NCBI GenBank assembly: GCA_023229525.1
Contig: JALNZC010000010.1
Coordinates: 1-64,000 of the forward strand
Reading direction: 5' to 3'
DNA length: 64,000 nucleotides
DNA from: Bacteroidales bacterium
GTDB lineage: Bacteria; Bacteroidota; Bacteroidia; Bacteroidales; FEN-979
Shown: in pieces, positions 52,450 to 61,372 of the stretch
Numbering within the stretch: the stretch's first letter is position 1
Layout: every line of letters begins with the position of its first letter
The notes under the pieces: model-generated
What the model was told of the DNA's origin: nothing
What the model saw: the letters and a program-made list of their open reading frames with translations, nothing else
Databases searched by the model: none
Translations under genes and position numbers: made by a program

Positions 52450-52831
52450 CATTGTCCGTTTGTGGATGATGAAAGCTAAACATGATCTTGATACTGCCCA
52501 TCTTGTTTCAATCAGTTTACCAGAATATGACGATACCATTGCGTTCCACTGTCAACAGGTAATTGAGAAAACACTTAAAGCATATTTGGTTTTCCTTGAT
52601 ATAGACTTTAAACCCGTTCATGACCTGGGATATTTGATTACATTGATTGGAACTAAAGACCCGTCAATTGACGAATTTTACGACGCAGTTGATGAAATCT
52701 CCAGGTTTGCGGTTCAGATACGTTATCCCGACACAATCATTCATTTAACCCAAAAAGAAATATCAGCAGCCCTTGATCTTGCTGATCAGATTTTTATATT
52801 TGTCGGTGATAAAGTGAAATTAATAATGTAA
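52433..52831 (+). CDS. HEPN-domain toxin (HepT-like)
   Basis: The product is 132 residues from ATG 52433 (MNINDDIVRLWMMKAKHDLD); frames further upstream lie inside the MNT gene. It has the HEPN helices: AKHDLDTAHLVSISLP, AFHCQQVIEKTLKAYLVFLDIDFKPVHDL and the RYPDTI motif near residue 105. HEPN toxins are RNases or, in MntA-HepT pairs, tRNA/mRNA cleaving enzymes. The pair lies in the interval that separates nuoM from nuoN. A second, truncated pair is at 36960-37480. Confidence 0.9.
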   Translation: MNINDDIVRLWMMKAKHDLDTAHLVSISLPEYDDTIAFHCQQVIEKTLKAYLVFLDIDFKPVHDLGYLITLIGTKDPSIDEFYDAVDEISRFAVQIRYPDTIIHLTQKEISAALDLADQIFIFVGDKVKLIM

Positions 52832-52866
52832 TTAAATATCTTTATTATATTTCCTTCGATTGCGAT

Positions 52867-54309
52867 TCATTGTTTTATCCATTTTCCCGAATCCAGGATC
52901 TTCCCGTTTTTAGTAAATCTATAAAAGTACAACCCTTCTGGAATCCTGGTTACATCGACGGTGGTGAATGAAGCATTGATTTCATTCGTCAAAATACATT
53001 TTCCTTGTACATCAAAAAGTGTGAGTGTGAGTCCTTTCAATGATGTGCGAACATACAACTTATCGCTGCCCGGGTTTGGGAAAAGGATCACATCTTTAAC
53101 TTTTTGTGAAGGGGTTCCGTCAGCTGAAACTAAAACGCCATCCTTGTTTACCTTTACAACATAGATGTCGCGTTTCAAAACCTCGGGGTTGTTGTTATAA
53201 AACGTACCGAACATCAGGCATCCTTCATCACGTGTTGCAGTTATGCCATACAGGGTGTAATTGGCATCTCCTCCATAGAATTTTTCCCACTGGATGTTCA
53301 GGGTTGTATCAAGCCGGGTGAGATAATACCAGCTATCAACCATTGAAAATTCCTCCATACCAAAATTATAGGTACCACCTATGTAGGTCGTATTAAGGTC
53401 AACGAAATCAAGATTTTTTCGTAATCCCGGGAAATAATAAGTAGTATCGCTCTCACCCAAAAATTGCACGTGGATCACAGCATAGTTTGTATCCAATACC
53501 TGAACTCCAATCTTTCTTTTCCCGGTCGACATGTTAATTTTTTCCCCCGTCTGGAAAAATGTTTTTGGGCTTATCCACCCTAAGTCAGTAAAATTGAGGA
53601 TATCATTGGGCACAGGATTTCGGGTTTGAATTTCAAACAAGGTATCCAGATCCAGGATATCTCCCCCTGCGCCAAAGCCGCAGACAACGTAAATATAACC
53701 CTGATGCCCCGGTTTTTCCAATAAATCAAATTCCCCAAATGCATGATGACTGGTAAAAACTTTGAAGCGAAGACTGTCGCCATTTTCAGATAATTTGTAT
53801 ATAAAAGCATTATGATGATGAAGTGAATCGGTTACTAATCCGAAGCAAAGGATATTCCCTCCGCAATCACGTTTTATGCGAGCATTGTTGTAGTTGAATT
53901 TACCCAATTGAATCACGCGGCTTTGGATTTCATTAAAGAGGGAATCCATCTTCCAAAACCATAATTTGACAGTGTCTCCATCATCAATGTATCCGGTAAG
54001 TAAAAATAAATTTGGATCAAGTTGTAGCAATTGGTCAAAGCCACACCTCTTCCCTTGATAGTCAAATATTTTAGTATCAATCAACGTTCCGTAGGGATCC
54101 AATTTTAAAAGCTGAACCTTACTTGGTCCTTGTCCGTCCATTTTAACACTGTTAAGTATAAATTGGCCAGAGGTGGTTTCAACCACACACTGTGCAATAT
54201 TATCCATACTATCATTTAACCTGTACTCAAAGGTGTTTTGGGAAAATGAAGCATGATATAAAAGAACGAATGCAATAGTTAAGATCAGGTGAAACGGGTT
54301 TGATTTCAT
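52867..54309 (-). CDS. T9SS-exported beta-propeller-like protein, paralogue 1
   Basis: The 480-residue product has a signal peptide (ends HASFSQ) and a repeated pattern of short strands with IKRDCGGNILCFG, YLTRLDTTLNIQWEKFYGG and ATRDEGCLMFGT, as in WD/delta-60-type propellers. The last 75 residues (ILFPNPGSDKLYVRTSLKG) are a T9SS sorting domain. It is a paralogue of the protein at 56187-57629: the N-terminal 400 residues are moderately alike, but the C-terminal domain is nearly identical in both protein and DNA. Function unknown. Confidence 0.85.
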   Translation of the reverse strand: MKSNPFHLILTIAFVLLYHASFSQNTFEYRLNDSMDNIAQCVVETTSGQFILNSVKMDGQGPSKVQLLKLDPYGTLIDTKIFDYQGKRCGFDQLLQLDPNLFLLTGYIDDGDTVKLWFWKMDSLFNEIQSRVIQLGKFNYNNARIKRDCGGNILCFGLVTDSLHHHNAFIYKLSENGDSLRFKVFTSHHAFGEFDLLEKPGHQGYIYVVCGFGAGGDILDLDTLFEIQTRNPVPNDILNFTDLGWISPKTFFQTGEKINMSTGKRKIGVQVLDTNYAVIHVQFLGESDTTYYFPGLRKNLDFVDLNTTYIGGTYNFGMEEFSMVDSWYYLTRLDTTLNIQWEKFYGGDANYTLYGITATRDEGCLMFGTFYNNNPEVLKRDIYVVKVNKDGVLVSADGTPSQKVKDVILFPNPGSDKLYVRTSLKGLTLTLFDVQGKCILTNEINASFTTVDVTRIPEGLYFYRFTKNGKILDSGKWIKQ

Positions 54310-54335
54310 AAAATAACCTTTAAAATAATCATTTA

Positions 54336-54442
54336 ATCACCTCATCCCCAGACCCATTCTCCTTAAGGAGAAGGGGTACAGGGGTTGAGGTCCTCAGGGT
54401 AAATTCCCCGTCCCTTGGGGCGGAATTCGGGTCCAGGGCTTG
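54336..54442. repeat. palindromic CCTCATCCCC repeat, copy 5, with extension
   Basis: CACCTCATCCCCAGACCC, ATTCTCCTTAAGGAGAAGGG and GGGGTTGAGGTCCTCAGG are followed by TAAATTCCCCGTCCC, GGGGCGGAATTCGGGTCC. Hairpin plus extension match the copy at 15064-15168. Confidence 0.85.
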
Positions 54443-54538
54443 CCTGGGGTTCATACCAATTGATTTTTATTTCACATGCGATCTGAATCGGTACCTGTAA
54501 TTTTGGATTCCTTTGAAAAAGAACATCAGTCCCCAAAA

Positions 54539-56098
54539 TCATTTTGTAATAAAAGTCCCGCTATTCACAGTCTGACCGTTAAACACCAACCGCACCGCGT
54601 ACATCCCCTGTGGCCATTTGGATACATCGATCTCCAGTTCCTTTTCCGCAAAGGGAATTACCTTTGAAAACATCTTTTTTCCGGACAGGTCATAAATTTC
54701 GAGGGTCGTCGATTTCCATTGATAATAAACGGTACCTGACGCCGGCCCTCCAGTCATGGTGTTCTTCAGCAGGTATGCGGGAAGTGATACCGTTATTTTA
54801 TCACCGGCTGGATTGGGAAAGATTTTGAGTTGCTGTGACCGGGGGTTTTCAAACGGTTCTTCAACATTTACGATCAAACCGCAATCCAGATCGATGGTAT
54901 CGGAAACAATAGCGTACGGACAAAGGCTGTCATAAACAAAGGGATGATTGTAAAGCGTATCATACTCCAGATCGGAATTGACCTTAAAAGCCAAAATTTG
55001 GATCGATGAACTCTGGTCAATGGTAGCGATATTAATAAATTTGTCATCAAAGGTCTTTGTGTTGTCAAAATAATTACTGACAAAGTCAGGGAAATCGGCC
55101 GTGGCTTTAATATTTGCAAGGGTATCGGTCTTATACATAATAATATGAGTTGTAGGTCCGACCGACCACCCGGCAAGGATGATCAAGGTGGTATCATTCA
55201 AAAAATTAGCGGAGACAGCCCCACCGGTGATATTTCCGATATCATGGTAGCAAGAAGGAAAACCACTGTGAAAAACCTTTATTAATGCCGGAATATCAGT
55301 CAGGTAATCGGGGCCGACAGAGTAGTAATCTCCATGGGGACTGATGGTGGTTTTCCCCAAGATACCAATATATCCTGTATCGACTCCGAAGGGGAGCTTC
55401 CACAATTCATTGCCAGCCGTATCCGTTTTAATATAATAAGGGCGCAAATAACCGCCGCCGGTATGTCCCGGTTCGGGATAATATCCATCGCCAGTTATAA
55501 GATACCCATCCTCATCTACATTTAACTCATATGCATTTTCGTTGACCATCAGGCTATCCGGAGGGTAAAAATAGTGCCATACCAGTTCACCGTTGTGATC
55601 CATGCGATAAAGGCTCACCCTCCTTTGCTGGCTTGGGTCATTTAACAGGCCAAGCAGCAAATAGCCCCCGTCGAATGTTGGTTTTACCATCATACCCAGA
55701 TCATCACCTACCAAAGGGGTATAAACGATCTTACACCATTCAACCTCCCCGCAACTGTTCAGTTTTAAAATAAACGGATCCTGCCGGTTGTTGATTTTTG
55801 TTGTAGTGCCGCCAATGATAAAACCATTATCCGGGGTTTGTTCAATGTTCTCTGCGAATATCAGATACTGATCATTGCCGATTCTCTTTTCCCAGAGCAG
55901 GTTTCCATTAATATCGGTCTTTATGATACAACTGTATTTCCCATCAAGTCTTATACCGGTTATAAGATAACCTTTATCATAACATTCTATCACATTTTGT
56001 GACCAATATCCATCTCCATAATATCTGATCCATTCCTGGGCATTTATTGTAATTACCTGGTTCAACAATAACAGGAAAAGGAATATTGTTTTCTTCAT
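54539..56098 (-). CDS. T9SS-exported propeller-like protein
   Basis: The 519-residue product has a signal peptide (MKKTIFLFLLLLNQVITINA) and propeller-like blades (CYDKGYLITGIRLDGKYSCI, IEQTPDNGFIIGGTTTKIN, PTFDGGYLLLGLLNDP). The final 80 residues (LKIFPNPAGDKITVSLP ... GMYAVRLVFNGQTVNSGTFITK) are a T9SS sorting domain. It is related in design but not in close sequence to its two neighbours, and lies between them on the same strand. Likely surface-exposed; no enzymatic motif seen. Confidence 0.85.
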   Translation of the reverse strand: MKKTIFLFLLLLNQVITINAQEWIRYYGDGYWSQNVIECYDKGYLITGIRLDGKYSCIIKTDINGNLLWEKRIGNDQYLIFAENIEQTPDNGFIIGGTTTKINNRQDPFILKLNSCGEVEWCKIVYTPLVGDDLGMMVKPTFDGGYLLLGLLNDPSQQRRVSLYRMDHNGELVWHYFYPPDSLMVNENAYELNVDEDGYLITGDGYYPEPGHTGGGYLRPYYIKTDTAGNELWKLPFGVDTGYIGILGKTTISPHGDYYSVGPDYLTDIPALIKVFHSGFPSCYHDIGNITGGAVSANFLNDTTLIILAGWSVGPTTHIIMYKTDTLANIKATADFPDFVSNYFDNTKTFDDKFINIATIDQSSSIQILAFKVNSDLEYDTLYNHPFVYDSLCPYAIVSDTIDLDCGLIVNVEEPFENPRSQQLKIFPNPAGDKITVSLPAYLLKNTMTGGPASGTVYYQWKSTTLEIYDLSGKKMFSKVIPFAEKELEIDVSKWPQGMYAVRLVFNGQTVNSGTFITK

Positions 56099-56186
56099 AT
56101 AAACGGGATCTGGGATTCCTTTGAAATTGTACTATTATTAACAAAAGTAAGCATAGATTTAAGGAATGACGTTGAATTTTTGGGAT

Positions 56187-57629
56187 TCATCGTTTTATCC
56201 ATTTTCCCGAATCCAGGATTTTCCCGTTTTTAGTAAATCTATAAAAATATATCCCCTCGGGAATCCTGGTCACATCAACGGTGGTGAATGAAGCATTGAT
56301 TTCATTCGTCAAAATACATTTTCCTTGTACATCAAAAAGTGTGAGTGTGAGCCCTTTCAACGATGTGCGAACGTACAACTTATCGCTGCCCGGATTTGGG
56401 AAAAGGATCACTTCTTTAACTTTTTGTGAAGGGGTTCCGTCGGTCGAAACCAAAATTCCATCTTTGTTTACTTTCACAACATAGATGTCGCGTTTCAGTC
56501 TCTGTGGGTCCTTGTCGTAAAGCGTCCCGTACATCAAACATCCTTCATCGCGGGTGGCCAGGATGCCCCAAAGGGTATAATTGGCATCGCCACCATAAAA
56601 CTTCTCCCATTGGATGTTGAGTGTAGTATCAGCACGGGTAAGATAGTACCAGCAATCTACACCGGCAAATTCCCATTGAGAAAAATTCGCTGTACCCGAG
56701 ACAAAGATCGAATTAAAATCAACGAAATCAAGGTTTTTTCGTAATCCCGGGAAATAATCAGTTGTATCGCTCCAACCCTGAAATTGTACATGGATAGCAG
56801 AATAATTTGTATCCAAAACCTCAACTCCGATATTAAGATATCCCGTGGAATTATTATATTTTTCTCCGGTGAGAAAAAATGTTTTTGGACCTATCCATCT
56901 CAAGTCATGAAAATTGTAGATATCATTGGGTACAAAGTGGGTTTCCTGTATTGAAAACAGGGTATCCAGGTCAAGAATATCCCCGCCGGAGCCAAAGCCG
57001 TTGACAACATAAATAAAGCCCTTTTTCTCCGGTTTTTCCAACAGGTCAAATTTTCCGTAAGCATGATGGCTGGTAAAAACTTTGAAGCGGAGACTGTCGC
57101 CGTTTTCAGATAATTTGTAAATAAAAGCATTAGGGTGACTGAGTGAATCGGTTACTGAACCGAAGCAGAGGATGTTTCCATCACTGTCGCGTTTCACTTG
57201 TGTAGAACTATAACTGTACGTTCCTAATGGAATTACTTTGCTTTGAATTTCAGTTAAAAGCGAATCCATTTTCCAAAACCATAATTTGTTTGTTTCTTCA
57301 TTTTTAATATAACCTACCAGTAAAAATACATTCGGGTCAATCTGAAGAATCTGATTAAAACCACAACTTTTTCCCTGGTAGTCAAATATTTTAGTATCGA
57401 GGATAGTTCCAGCCGGATCTAATTTTATGAGCTGAACTTTACTTTGATAGCTTTCGTTCAACTTCACAGCGCTAAGAATAAATTGACCGGAATTGGTTTC
57501 AATCGCACTATTTATAATGTTGTCGGTACTATCATGTAATCTGTATTCGAAGGTATTTTGGGAGAATGAAGGATAACTTAGTAGGAACCATGCAATAATT
57601 AAGATTAAGTGAAACGGGATCGATTTCAT
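56187..57629 (-). CDS. T9SS-exported beta-propeller-like protein, paralogue 2
   Basis: The 480-residue product is a paralogue of 52867-54309, with the same length and layout: signal peptide ending YPSFSQ, then NTFEYRLHDSTDNI, VKRDSDGNILCFGSVTDSLS, YLTRADTTLNIQWEKFYGG, ATRDEGCLMYGT and a T9SS sorting domain. The last 75 codons are nearly identical to those of paralogue 1 (for example the 54-bp stretch from CGGTGGTGAATGAAGCATTG is the same), while the bodies differ at many positions. Tandem duplication with gene conversion at the 3' end would explain this. Confidence 0.85.
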   Translation of the reverse strand: MKSIPFHLILIIAWFLLSYPSFSQNTFEYRLHDSTDNIINSAIETNSGQFILSAVKLNESYQSKVQLIKLDPAGTILDTKIFDYQGKSCGFNQILQIDPNVFLLVGYIKNEETNKLWFWKMDSLLTEIQSKVIPLGTYSYSSTQVKRDSDGNILCFGSVTDSLSHPNAFIYKLSENGDSLRFKVFTSHHAYGKFDLLEKPEKKGFIYVVNGFGSGGDILDLDTLFSIQETHFVPNDIYNFHDLRWIGPKTFFLTGEKYNNSTGYLNIGVEVLDTNYSAIHVQFQGWSDTTDYFPGLRKNLDFVDFNSIFVSGTANFSQWEFAGVDCWYYLTRADTTLNIQWEKFYGGDANYTLWGILATRDEGCLMYGTLYDKDPQRLKRDIYVVKVNKDGILVSTDGTPSQKVKEVILFPNPGSDKLYVRTSLKGLTLTLFDVQGKCILTNEINASFTTVDVTRIPEGIYFYRFTKNGKILDSGKWIKR

Positions 57630-57670
57630 GAGATAAATTTTAAAATAATTGGTTATTTTTATTTCCTGAA

Positions 57671-57705
57671 ACAGTGTCCCTGCTATGACTAAGCAGGGAT
57701 ACTGT
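57671..57705 (-). terminator. hairpin between two - strand genes
   Basis: ACAGTGTCCCTGCT (57671) and AGCAGGGATACTGT (57692) form a 14-bp stem with one mismatch and a 7-base loop. It lies 8 bp after the end of the 57713-58306 gene on the - strand. There is no clear U-tract. Confidence 0.5.
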
Positions 57706-57712
57706 TGTCTAT

Positions 57713-58306
57713 TTATAGGTCTTCCGGCGGATCCGATACTAATATTGGTACCCCGTAGGTAATTTGAGCAAAGTGTATATGCATCCAGTAATCTTCACCA
57801 ACAGCAATGTCCCAATGGCAATAATATTTAATGGTTTGTTTCCCAACGGGTTTATACATATTAGCAATAGTTTTCAAGTTGTCAAGATAATAATTCATAG
57901 CGTCAGGCGATAAACACTGATGAACCTCAGGGAAAAGCCCACTTTTTTCAAACAAAAGATATTCCCCATATCCAAAAGGATTTTCGGTTGTAGGCACATC
58001 CCAAGGGGCAATGTACGGAGATTTTTCAACAGAGGTGTAACAACTAATTGGAAGAATGGCACCGTCCATATTTGCATGTTGGGCAAGTTTCGAGGAAGCG
58101 TCCCACGGCTTCATGGTGCCATCACATTTGCCTTGCTCAAAACCCCACATCCAATAATCGTCAGGTCCGAAATCGAAAAGGCCGGAATTGCTTTTTGTGG
58201 ATATCATATCCGACATTTTTATGACCACATTGTTATTAGTTATTCCTATTGCCGTAAGATCTGTAAATATAAGTCCTTTTACACCGGAAATGGAATGATA
58301 ATGCAA
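57713..58306 (-). CDS. hypothetical protein, start uncertain
   Basis: The assigned start at 58306 is a TTG (product 197 residues); the frame stays open for 36 more codons up to a TAG at 58415-58417 and those codons include a hydrophobic segment (IILIYFITVSIPLTQ), which looks like the end of a signal peptide whose ATG is missing. A neighbouring frame upstream supplies a hydrophobic stretch too (LILILFTCFSGYLP), so a frameshift near 58400 is possible. The body has YWMWGFEQGKCDG, PISCYTSVEKSPYIAPWDVP and YYCHWDIAVGEDYWMHIHFA, with no family I recognise. Probably a degraded or truncated exported protein. Confidence 0.5.
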   Translation of the reverse strand: MHYHSISGVKGLIFTDLTAIGITNNNVVIKMSDMISTKSNSGLFDFGPDDYWMWGFEQGKCDGTMKPWDASSKLAQHANMDGAILPISCYTSVEKSPYIAPWDVPTTENPFGYGEYLLFEKSGLFPEVHQCLSPDAMNYYLDNLKTIANMYKPVGKQTIKYYCHWDIAVGEDYWMHIHFAQITYGVPILVSDPPEDL

Positions 58307-58878
58307 TGATAGACTATCTACAAGTTTATTGTATACAGAGGTAATATCTGACAGGGAGATCGTTTTATTCTGTGTAAGTGGGATGCTTACCGTTATAAAA
58401 TAGATTAAAATGATCTACAAAATATGGAATGATTGTATTGTTTATCGTGTAAAATTGAATCGGTAAATAACCTGAAAAACAGGTGAATAAAATCAATATA
58501 AGACCATCAGAATATAGATTTATAATGATTAGTTTTGGAAGATCACAATTACCTATCAAAAATAATATAATTATTAGCCGTTGTCAAGGGATTATATCCG
58601 TAAAATTTTTTACGGTTTCCCGTAATTCGTTGGGAAAAGTGTTTAAAAATTCTGATGCGGATTTTGTCTGAACAGCGCTTAGTAAATCAACTCACTGTTT
58701 GTTCTTGCGTGGAAACATCTAAGGATTCCATTAAACTTTTTTTCGATGGATGAATTAGATTGGTTCATTTTTATGATGATCTCCTTAACGTTCATCAATA
58801 TTTCTACTCCCGCAAAAAAAGATCATTGCTTTAGTTATTTATACTCTTTGCGTCTAAATTTGCAAATCAGCAAAATAA
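58307..58878. other. 570-bp region before nuoN without a clear gene
   Basis: Apart from the possible 5' part of the preceding gene (58307-58414) nothing gene-like is seen; composition is AT-rich. The promoter for nuoN, now far from nuoA, must lie here or nuoN depends on read-through. Confidence 0.4.
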
Positions 58879-58911
58879 GTCTGACTTTTGACTTCTGACT
58901 TTTGACTTTTT
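58879..58911 (+). repeat. right-type TTTTGAC arm before nuoN
   Basis: GTCTGACTTTTGACTTCTGA followed by CTTTTGACTTTTT is in the orientation of right arms (reverse of 51943-51996). Units are 7-8 bp (CTGACTTTTGA). It touches the nuoN start codon. Confidence 0.88.
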
Positions 58912-58913
58912 AA

Positions 58914-60290
58914 ATGGCAACAATAATTTCATTAATCCTCCTCGGCATCCTCGTTCTCTTTCTGGGGATCATTAAAAAGCCAGGATTACTATTGCCCCTG
59001 ATCCTGGCAGGACTGGTGATATCGATGATACTGACCGTACTGGATTGGAATACCGTGCGTTCGTACTATAACGGGATGCTTATTTTCGACAACACCGCCA
59101 GGGCTTTCAACCTGGTACTGATCTTTTCCACTTTCCTGATCTTTTCACTTGCTGCGCAATATTACCGGGGGGTACAACGTCCGCTCGACGACATCTACGG
59201 GGTGATGATCTTTGCTCTTGTCGGGGCGGTGATGATGACTTCATTCGGGAACCTGATCATCCTTTTCCTTGGCATTGAAACGCTTTCCATTGCACTTTAT
59301 GTGCTGGCCGGAAGCCACAAAGAAGCGATTACCTCAAACGAGGCCACCCTGAAATATTTCCTGCTTGGTTCGTTCATGTCGGGATTCCTGTTGTTTGGTA
59401 TCGCCTTGCTGTATGGCGCCACGGGCTCATTCAACCTGAAGGAGATCTCCGGATTTGTTACCCATTGTACCGGTACCTATTCCCCCATGTTCCTTGCCGG
59501 ACTTTTCCTTCTTATCGCCGGACTTGCATTCAAAATCGCCATCGTCCCCTTCCACTTCTGGGCGCCCGATGTATATGAGGGGACACCGACACTGCTCACG
59601 GCATTTATGGCATCCGTTGTCAAGACGGCTGCTATTGTTGCCATGTACCGGTTTTTTAACCATACTTTTTGCGGAATTCACGGGGTCTGGGAGACCACTA
59701 TCTGGATCCTGGCTGCACTCACCATACTGATGGGAAACCTCACCGGTTTGTACCAACCCAACCTGAAAAGAATGCTTGCCTATTCAAGTATCAGTCACTC
59801 AGGCTATATGCTGCTTGCTATAATTGCATTCACACCGGCTTCAGGCAACGCCCTGCTCTTTTACGCCCTTTCCTATTCCATCGCAACGATCACAGCCTTT
59901 GGCATCCTGATCCTTGTCCGTGAAGCGCATGGCAACGACTACTTCACCTCCATGAACGGACTGGCAAAATCCAACCCCATGGAAGCATTTTGTCTAACGG
60001 TGGCGTTGTTGTCGCTTACGGGAATCCCGCCACTGGCAGGCTTTATGGCAAAGTATTATCTCTTTGTAACGGCCATCGGGCAGGGTGTGATCTGGCTCGT
60101 GATCATCGCCGTTACCGGATCGACCATCAGCGCCGTGTATTACTTCAAACCCATTATCGCGATGTACCTGAAAGAACCGACGGGAGTAAAATTAGCTGCC
60201 GAAACAACCTACAAAATTCATCTTCTCTTTATGACACTGCTGGTCATTCTGATTGGGATACTGCCGTTTTTGGTGATCGGACTACTGTAA
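58914..60290 (+). CDS. nuoN: NADH-quinone oxidoreductase subunit N
   Basis: The 458-residue antiporter-like subunit has FLGIETLSIALYVLAGSHKEAITSNEATLKYFLLGSFMSGFLLFG, AFKIAIVPFHFWAPDVYEGTPTLLTAFMASVVKTAA and LKRMLAYSSISHSGYMLLA, all family blocks. It normally follows nuoM directly; here it is displaced by about 7 kb carrying a toxin-antitoxin pair and - strand surface protein genes. The gene appears intact. Confidence 0.96.
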   Translation: MATIISLILLGILVLFLGIIKKPGLLLPLILAGLVISMILTVLDWNTVRSYYNGMLIFDNTARAFNLVLIFSTFLIFSLAAQYYRGVQRPLDDIYGVMIFALVGAVMMTSFGNLIILFLGIETLSIALYVLAGSHKEAITSNEATLKYFLLGSFMSGFLLFGIALLYGATGSFNLKEISGFVTHCTGTYSPMFLAGLFLLIAGLAFKIAIVPFHFWAPDVYEGTPTLLTAFMASVVKTAAIVAMYRFFNHTFCGIHGVWETTIWILAALTILMGNLTGLYQPNLKRMLAYSSISHSGYMLLAIIAFTPASGNALLFYALSYSIATITAFGILILVREAHGNDYFTSMNGLAKSNPMEAFCLTVALLSLTGIPPLAGFMAKYYLFVTAIGQGVIWLVIIAVTGSTISAVYYFKPIIAMYLKEPTGVKLAAETTYKIHLLFMTLLVILIGILPFLVIGLL

Positions 60291-60296
60291 AGCGAG

Positions 60297-60480
60297 GCAG
60301 GATGCAGGATACAGGATACGGGATGCAGGATGCAGGATACAGGATACAAGATATGGGATACAGGATGCAGGATACGGGATGCAGGATACAGGATACAGGA
60401 TACAGGATGCAGGATGCAGGATACAGGATACAGGATACAGGATACAGGATACAGGATACAGGATACAGGATACAGGATAT
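60297..60480 (+). repeat. long CAGGATA/CAGGATG heptamer array after nuoN
   Basis: About 26 copies of CAGGATA, CAGGATG, CGGGATG or CAAGATA run without interruption. It is the reverse orientation of the CCTG(C/T)AT units found at 23369, 13999 and 63440. CCAG-type units are absent from this array. Confidence 0.95.
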
Positions 60481-60596
60481 TCGGAAACTGGGAACTTTAT
60501 TTGTAGATACCAAGATTTTATCTTGCACTTTTGATGCAATTAGTTAATTGGCATCTGACCTTCATCAAGTGTATTGTAAGTTCAAATTACTTCACC

Positions 60597-61190
60597 TTAC
60601 TTCCCCGTATTTTCGATTATCAGCTGCACCACATCATAAGTAACCGCATCAAACATCTGTTCCACATTCCTCGTGTATTCGGAGTTGTGACTTATGATGG
60701 CGTTCTTTACCATGAAGGCCTTGTAATCGTGGTCCTGGGCTCCGATCCAGGTGGCGAGCACGCATCCGACCGCGCTCAGTCCGCAGAGGAAGAGGGTGTT
60801 GCTGCCTGTGGCTTTGATGACATTGTCGAGGTCGGTCTTGTTGAAGCCGTCGGCATAAGTTTTGAGCACCTTCGGATCGGTGGGCAGGATTTTCACCGTT
60901 TCGGGGTATTCAAAACCTTCGGTCCCCGGTGTGACGCCGTACTCCTCGCTGGTGTGGTAGACCCTTATGACAGGGTAGCCGTGCTTGCGGAAGAGGTCGA
61001 TCAGAGAGTTGATGTATTCCATCGCGATTTCCTTATCCGGGGACATCATTGGCATAAAAGCTTTCTGGATGTCGATCACCAGCAGGGCGGGTTTGATCGG
61101 TTCTTTAGGCTTTTCGGTTTTATCCTGGGCAAAAGATGGAATAGAAATGACCATTAGCAGGATGGCCAGGAGGGTGGTCAATTTTTTCAT
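60597..61190 (-). CDS. exported isochorismatase-family hydrolase
   Basis: The 197-residue product has a signal peptide (MKKLTTLLAILLMVISIPSFAQ) followed by an isochorismatase-like fold: catalytic D40 in ALLVIDIQKAF, a lysine of LKTYADGFNKTDLD, a cis-peptide-type GLSAVGC with nucleophile C143. This catalytic triad hydrolyses vinyl ethers, amides or nicotinamide in various members. Export is unusual for the family. Substrate unknown. No operon partner is evident. Confidence 0.9.
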   Translation of the reverse strand: MKKLTTLLAILLMVISIPSFAQDKTEKPKEPIKPALLVIDIQKAFMPMMSPDKEIAMEYINSLIDLFRKHGYPVIRVYHTSEEYGVTPGTEGFEYPETVKILPTDPKVLKTYADGFNKTDLDNVIKATGSNTLFLCGLSAVGCVLATWIGAQDHDYKAFMVKNAIISHNSEYTRNVEQMFDAVTYDVVQLIIENTGK

Positions 61191-61372
61191 GGTTATTGGT
61201 TGTTGAATGATTTTTTTACTTACGCCAAACTTACATAATAATTGTAATTCTTACACGCACCGCATAAAAATCCACCAGATTTATAGAGGGAATATACCGA
61301 ATTCCTATCATTATATCTATTCACATACTGCATAGATTTCGCATGTGTATGCTTATTAAAACACAATCATTT

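Noticed and set aside
60297..60480. Repeat array as a CRISPR
   Set aside because: Units are 7 bp and contiguous with no spacers of constant length; no cas genes are in the window.
60244..60539. Long open frames on the - strand through the heptamer array
   Set aside because: They consist of the translated repeat (SCILYPV units); any frame through a stop-free heptamer array stays open.
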